From Diphasiastrum complanatum (Eukaryota; Streptophyta; Lycopodiopsida; Lycopodiales; Lycopodiaceae), in the NCBI GenBank assembly GCA_029204225.1, contig CM055106.1, positions 47,004,633 through 47,068,632 on the forward strand: a stretch of 64,000 bases of DNA. Direction: 5' to 3'. The notes under the pieces were generated by a model. It saw only the letters and a list, made by a program, of their open reading frames with translations. It had not been told where the DNA came from and ran no database searches. Every line of letters starts with the position of its first letter. Positions within the stretch are counted from its first letter, which is position 1. Shown here in pieces: positions 58,824 through 64,000 of the stretch. Made by a program: the position numbers and the translations under genes.

Positions 58824-61800
58824 CTACATACCAGTCCTCTTGAGCACTTCTTGTGAATCCTGTTCGCCTCGTCGTCGTGCCGTCTGCTTTCGCTCGCTCA
58901 TTTTCCGGCCCAAGGCTTCAAAAACTTGGAAGCGGAGCTTAGTTCCGAAATTAAGGGGCCCCAAATATTCTCTTATTTTTTCTACAAAGCCCATTTCCTG
59001 CCAGTCTTCCACCATGGTCACATAGCATGACGACATGAAGGCCGCTCTGTAGTATAGCCTGGCCATTATCTCATGGTATTCTTATGACTAGAGGGCTATG
59101 TTGGATTGATCCTAATGGGATTCAGACCTCGATCCCATAAAACCCTCTTGCTGCATCAGGAAGGCCATGGATCTGCAATACTCGGCACTTTTCTGCACGC
59201 AGAGATCGGCACTTGGCTTGTATTTGTGCCCAAAGTCTAGTAACTGTAGCCTCAGATCGTCTGGGGAGGTTCTCTTTGTAATTCTTGGAATGACTGGCCA
59301 GTTTACTAACTCCACTTGAGGCTACAGTTTACTAATTCCACCGGCCATGGGTTTCTGCATTTGAGCGGCATGTAAAAAGGATCCACTCGCTTCCATGCCG
59401 GTGCCCTCAAATATTTCTGGAGTTGCCTGCTATCCTTCAGGAATTTGCTCCGCCATTCTGGCTACGGTTGTATTGCGGCAATGATCTCGACCCTAGTGGA
59501 GTATTGGCTTTGATCGATGTCTTGTTTGTCGCCCCTCATATTGGGAGGGTATTTTCTTTCAAATCGCTCTGATTCCCTTGTATCAGCCAGTTTACTTTTA
59601 GGCCGGGTAGGGGAAGTTGTCCTACGCGGCTGGGGCGACCTTGCCAGATAATTGTCAAGGGCCTTGGTGCCCGTGTCTTTCTCTTTTGCTTGTTCGCTTG
59701 TCGACAGCTCATCTCCACCCGTGTCTGGCCTAGGCGAGAATCTTCTTGTCTCCGGTTGGTCACCCAGGAAGTCATCATCAGCTCCAATGTCTGTGTTAGT
59801 TTCCGGAAGGTCGGGCATGGAGTGATCTGGGGAGAGAGGTGCGGAGGTGAACGGTTTAGGCAGAGGCGGAAATAATAAGTTATAAGCAGCACCGGGGGAG
59901 TGGAGTTGTTGGAGGAACTCGTCCCGTCGGGCTTTGTGAATGTCAGTTGGACCTTTTGATGGGCCCATTATTTGACTAGGAGGTGATGAAGAAAGGGGAG
60001 ATGAAAGAATTGGGTAAGTTGGAATGAATGTTTTAGAGAAATTAAATGCGGAGTAGGAGGATGGGTTAAAGGTGGGAGGGGGTCGGGGAAAGCTCATGGA
60101 AGCAGCACCGGCTCTCTGGCCACCCGATCCTGAGCTACCGTCTGATTGGTGGGTTTGCACATCCTGATTCCCTTCTCCATCATTCCCATCATCGTCCTGT
60201 GGCTTCGTTACGTGAGCACCTGCTTGGGCCTTGCACATCGTGTCCCATAATTGGTTCACCTTGTCCAAGACTTGCTACAGGGCCTTCGTTGTTTCTTCCA
60301 GCTGCTTCGGGGACTCCAAGATGATCTTCTCTTGTTTCGCCACAATGTTTTCAAAATTCTTTTTATCAGCCTCTCGCTCTTGGATCAGCCTTATGTATTT
60401 CTCCATCCGGATGGCTGAGGCTTGTGGGGCCTGGATTTGAATGTCCCCGGGCTTGACTGGAAGAGCATTGACTGTCATTGCACCCGACGATCCATCTTGT
60501 ACTTGGTCGATTTGGACCATCTGGTGCTTCAGTTGCTGCTGGACCTCTTCTAAGGTGGTTTTCTGCCCTGCCATCACGAATCTGCTTTCTACTACCTCTT
60601 TTTCTTTTTCTTTGGCCATCCTTTGATATCGCGCAATCTCTTGGTCTTGATGTTGGACCTTGCTCTCTAGAACTTGATGTTGGCTCACCAACCAATGCAT
60701 GTGGTAGCTCGTTTTGGATAGGCCAATCATTGAGCGTTTGGCTACTTCAGTGAGATTTTCAGGGTTAGAGAGGGTTGGGTACTAATCTGGGGTGTGGAAT
60801 GGTGAGGCTAAACCAAAAACTAGACATGGTGTTAGAACTGAAGATGGAGGTGGAGGTGGTGTCTGACTTCTTCCTGGCTGCTTCCCCTTTTCTGGTTCGT
60901 CGTCGCTTATCTTCATCAACTCCGCAACATCAAAATATTGAGATGTGTTCAATATGTGGACTTGCTGGGCCTGTGATTGTTGATATTGTGACTGTTGGGA
61001 TGCTCCCGTGTCTTGGAGACTGGATATCCCCACTCCCCCCCCCCAAAAAAAAAACTTGTGCCAGTGGTGGTGTTGGCATTGTAATCAGTGTGGGTGGGGT
61101 GGTGGCCTCATATGGCTGACTTGGGACTTGAGGTACTATCGTGTCAGGTGCCAGTGTGGATGTAGTTGCTCCATCACCCCCGTCGATGACATGTGAGGGT
61201 GATGAGTGTTGTTGTGATGCTGTGACAAGCTGCCACCATCTGACATGGAACCATGTGAAACTGATCCCACCGGTGATGTGCTCCCAGCTTGAAGCTTCTC
61301 TTGTCTTCGTTGTTGCCGTGTACCTGGCAACTGAGCCCTTGAGGTATCTGCATGTTGAGCTCCGGAGGTTGCAGCTGCTTGTGGATTCTGGGGTGGGCTT
61401 CTTGGCTTGTGTACCAGAGGGAGGATACTGGTGTTGACTCATTTGGCCTGGGACCCTGATGCTGAAGTTGTCATTGCATGCTTGGGCTTCTTGTGTTCAA
61501 TGGAAATATCCCATACCTTGTCCGCAAGCTACAGTTGTTGTTGGAGCTTTGGCCCGTTTTGTACTTGATGCAGAGTGATATCTGTCATCAGATATCCTAA
61601 TATCGTGATAGGCTGCTTGTGCTTAATGCAGTCATGAAGACAATTGGAAGCAAACTGTGCCCAATCATAGAGGTTTTGGGCATGCAGTTGTGAATCTGCC
61701 ATCATGTGAAACAGGGACATGGGTACCCTCAGCACTTTCATTTGAGGCTTCTGTGTGCATCTGGTGAGATATGCACATGGTGATTGAAGTTGTTTGTCGT

Positions 61801-62221
61801 TGATTGCTTCCAGCATGTATCCATCCTTGTTCTTCCACTTGGTCACAGAGGGATCAATATATTTGAAATATGCCGTTTGCTCTATCTTCTGGAGTGTCCT
61901 TGTGACAGTATTTGGCCCTCGTGGGAAACCATAAGGTTGCAAGTCAGCTGCCGCAAAGGATACATTATAGACATAATTCCTGATAGGGAGAACTATGATC
62001 AGACATAATCTTGCCGTGGTATGATAATTGGCATATGCCATGTGTACCAGATAGGGGCTTTGATAACCTGTCAAGACAGGGATCTAAAATTCGATTTCCT
62101 TGAAGAAGGACTCCGCCTGCTAGTACCAGGTCTGCATCTCTTTAAGGTCAAGCTTGCACAGCTGGATGTCGAGATTGCTTGCTTTGGGATCATCTGAACT
62201 GGAACTGGGGTTGGACGACAT
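58824..62221 (-). other. Ser/Pro-rich, coiled-coil coding region of unknown family (copy 2)
   Basis: Minus-strand segments in order: a Ser-rich start at 62221 (MSSNPSSSSDDPKASN), a globular part 62074-61529 (LMTDITLHQVQNGPKLQQQL), a Gln/Ser/Pro-rich stretch 61442-60782, a coiled coil 60730-60275 (QRMAKEKEKEVVESRFVMAG), a Ser/Pro-rich stretch 60268-59462, and a C-terminal globular part 59315-58824 (ELVNWPVIPRITKRTSPDDL; FVEKIREYLGPLNFGTKLRF). The layout parallels 37500-40857, including an NWP-I segment after the Ser/Pro stretch. It is broken several times. It lies about 1.6 kb downstream of a gypsy integrase end on the same strand, so it may be an extra 3' ORF of that element type. No known family is assigned. 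Confidence 0.55.
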
Positions 62222-62279
62222 GGTTGGAAAATGGAAGAAGCAGACATCTGGAAAAACTGCTTCAGTTGAGAGCTAAGAC

Positions 62280-63425
62280 AGTGGAAAGGGCGTTGGTTGA
62301 GATGTGAAGGGTTGGGCTCCGGTTGAGATCTGATGGAGTGTCTTGGGGTGAGATGTGAAAGGAGGACTTCGATCGAGTGTTGAAGGAGGGGGCTCCGGTT
62401 GAGATGGGAAGTGGCAGTGCTGAATGGTTCGAAAAGTGTGGGGGAAGGGATGTATGAACGGGTTTGGAAAGGGAGTTATGTGGAAGATGGCTGTGTTGGG
62501 TAGAGCAGTGTGGGTAATGTAGTAAAGGTTGGTGAACAGAGTGAGGTCGAGTTAAGAAGATGGTGAGTGGAATAGGAGGAAGTGGAGGTTTTTTACAATG
62601 GTTTTAATGTTATGGATGTGTATCTTTCATGGATGAAGCAGGTTGAAGGTGCATGGTTTGTAATTGTGATTGTAGGATGTTCAATAGTGTGACAGGAGCA
62701 TGATAAGTGCTCGTGTGACACTACCCCTCAGCATGAGAAATTTGAGATAGAAGGTATTCTGCTGGCGACGTTTGTGTTGAAGGTTTTGGTGATGGTGCTC
62801 ATAAGGGAGTGATAACAATGGTGAGATGGTGTGAAGATGATGATGGACAGATTGAACAGTCAAGTGTCAGGATTAGTGACAAGAGCAGGAAGATTGTCGC
62901 AGATCATCGCCAGAAAATGCTTTAGCTTCGCACTTCGCTGAGGTGCAAATGGCTTTGGTGAGAGGTCATTTATTTCCGCCGTTGTATGGTTGCAAGGGAG
63001 ATGGGACGTGCCGGTTCGTAAAACTCGAATGTATGTCTTCCGGTCGAGATTTGAAATGACTGCTCCGGTTGAGATCTCACAGAACTGCTCCGATCGAGAT
63101 TCGAAGGAAGGCTCCAGTCGAGATATGAAGGAACTGCTTCGGTCGATTTGACAGGACCGCTTCGGTCGAGGTATGACGGAACCGCTTCGGTCGAGATTTG
63201 ACAAAACCGCTTCGGTCGAGATCTGAAGGAACTGCTTTGGTCGAGATTTGACAAAACCGCTTCGGTCGAGATCTGAAGGAAGGCTCCGGTCGAGATCTGA
63301 AGGAACTGCATCGGTCGAGATTTAACAGAACTGCTTCGGTCGAGATCTGAAGGAACTGCGTCGGTCCAGATTTGACAGAACCGCTTCGGTCGAGATCTGA
63401 CAGAGGCACTTTGGTTGAGATTTGA
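62280..63425 (-). repeat. Tandem arrays with the 25-bp CTTCGGTCGAGATCTGA unit
   Basis: Looser units lie at 62280-62420, and a compact array of about 16 units, mostly 25 bases, at 63040-63425. It is the same motif as the array at 24975-25480. The minus strand is open in three frames across the compact array, each reading basic, Ser/Arg/Pro-rich repeats. It lies between a gypsy integrase end and the coiled-coil region. Confidence 0.88.
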
Positions 63426-63809
63426 GAAAAATCTCATGATGCATAAATGGATCTGTTTGATGCAAGTGAAGAACTCCAAGGAAATTAGGACTGTAGCTCA
63501 GAGTAGAAGTTCTTATAAAAGAGGAGTATCTCCAGGAATGTTGGTTGCCTTGAGATACCAGTGAGACAGAGATGAGGTGGCCGAAGTGAGAATGATTTTC
63601 TAAGGTGTAGCCTATCAGTTGTCGATCTAGAACACCCATGACCCGTGAGTATGAACAGAAGAAAAAAGAAAAAAATGCATAGAATTTACATAATTAATGA
63701 TATGAAGTATAAACAAGGAAGGAGGTGAACAATAGGCGAGATGTACAAGGAAAGGAATAAATTAATATTAAAAAAAAATTTTGTTTTTTTTTTTTCAAGG
63801 GAAAAGATC

Positions 63810-63998
63810 CTAAATTGGGTCAACAAAGAACAACTCTTTGTAGTACCGCCATAGATGACCACCGTTTACGACAGTGTCTAGGAGTGTCCCGTCAAGTGTT
63901 TGTAACTGGACTGCACCATTAGGAAATATTTTGTTAATAACATATGGCCCTTCACTTCTAAACTTCAACTTGGCGGGGTGCTTCTTTGATGTATAAAG
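63810..63998 (-). mobile_element. C-terminal end of a Ty3/gypsy integrase
   Basis: The minus strand enters from the right edge and reads as a typical gypsy integrase tail (HPAKLKFRSEGPYVINKIFP; ...NGAVQL; VNGGHLWRYY), ending at 63810. The rest of the element lies beyond the window. Confidence 0.85.
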
Positions 63999-64000
63999 AA

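Noticed and set aside
63020-63425. CRISPR-like array
   Set aside because: Units are contiguous 25-mers without unique spacers, in plant nuclear DNA; this is an ordinary tandem repeat.

Overview
This window reads as nuclear DNA of a land plant, most likely a vascular plant with a large, repeat-rich genome. The evidence is one intron-poor P-class pentatricopeptide repeat (PPR) gene, one wall-associated-kinase-like (WAK-like) extracellular gene with a normal plant intron, and many decayed LTR retrotransposons of plant Ty1/copia and Ty3/gypsy type using plant tRNA primers (Met, Asp, Gly). A fern or gymnosperm is possible, but the sequence alone does not decide it.

Layout. 1-1905: Ty1/copia fossil (+). 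2090-4754: Ty3/gypsy fossil (+), joined abruptly to an inverted copy of the 3' end and downstream flank of the PPR gene (4755-6681). 6682-11316: spacer with a long CT microsatellite, a short tandem repeat, a minus-strand copia fossil with a well-defined LTR (9439-9926) and a gypsy protease scrap. 11317-13250: second arm of the inverted repeat, continuous with the PPR gene (13131-15242, minus). 17276-29900: plus-strand gypsy fossil with a clear 5' LTR and tRNA-Asp primer site, interrupted by other sequence including a minus-strand gypsy gag copy and flanked inside by a 250-bp direct repeat. 30603-35620: another plus-strand gypsy fossil. 37500-40860: a minus-strand Ser/Pro-rich, coiled-coil reading region of unknown kind. 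42484-44453: WAK-like gene (minus). 44454-48030: intergenic DNA with small hairpin elements. 48030-54400: minus-strand gypsy-like fossil with an acidic gag leader protein carrying two ubiquitin-interacting-motif-like sequences, and a tRNA-Gly-derived tandem array at its primer site. 54720-57640: copia scraps with a nested LTR element. 58820-64000: minus strand, the end of a gypsy integrase, a 25-bp tandem array and a second Ser/Pro-rich coiled-coil reading region.

Only the PPR gene and the WAK-like gene look like host genes. The PPR protein should act in RNA processing in an organelle. The WAK-like protein should be extracellular or membrane-tethered and bind pectin, but no kinase domain is present. 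The points most worth a second look are the 1.9-kb inverted repeat derived from the PPR gene end, the tRNA-Gly(UCC)-like tandem array at a primer-binding site, the ubiquitin-interacting-motif-like pair beside a gag, and the two coiled-coil reading regions that match no family I can name.
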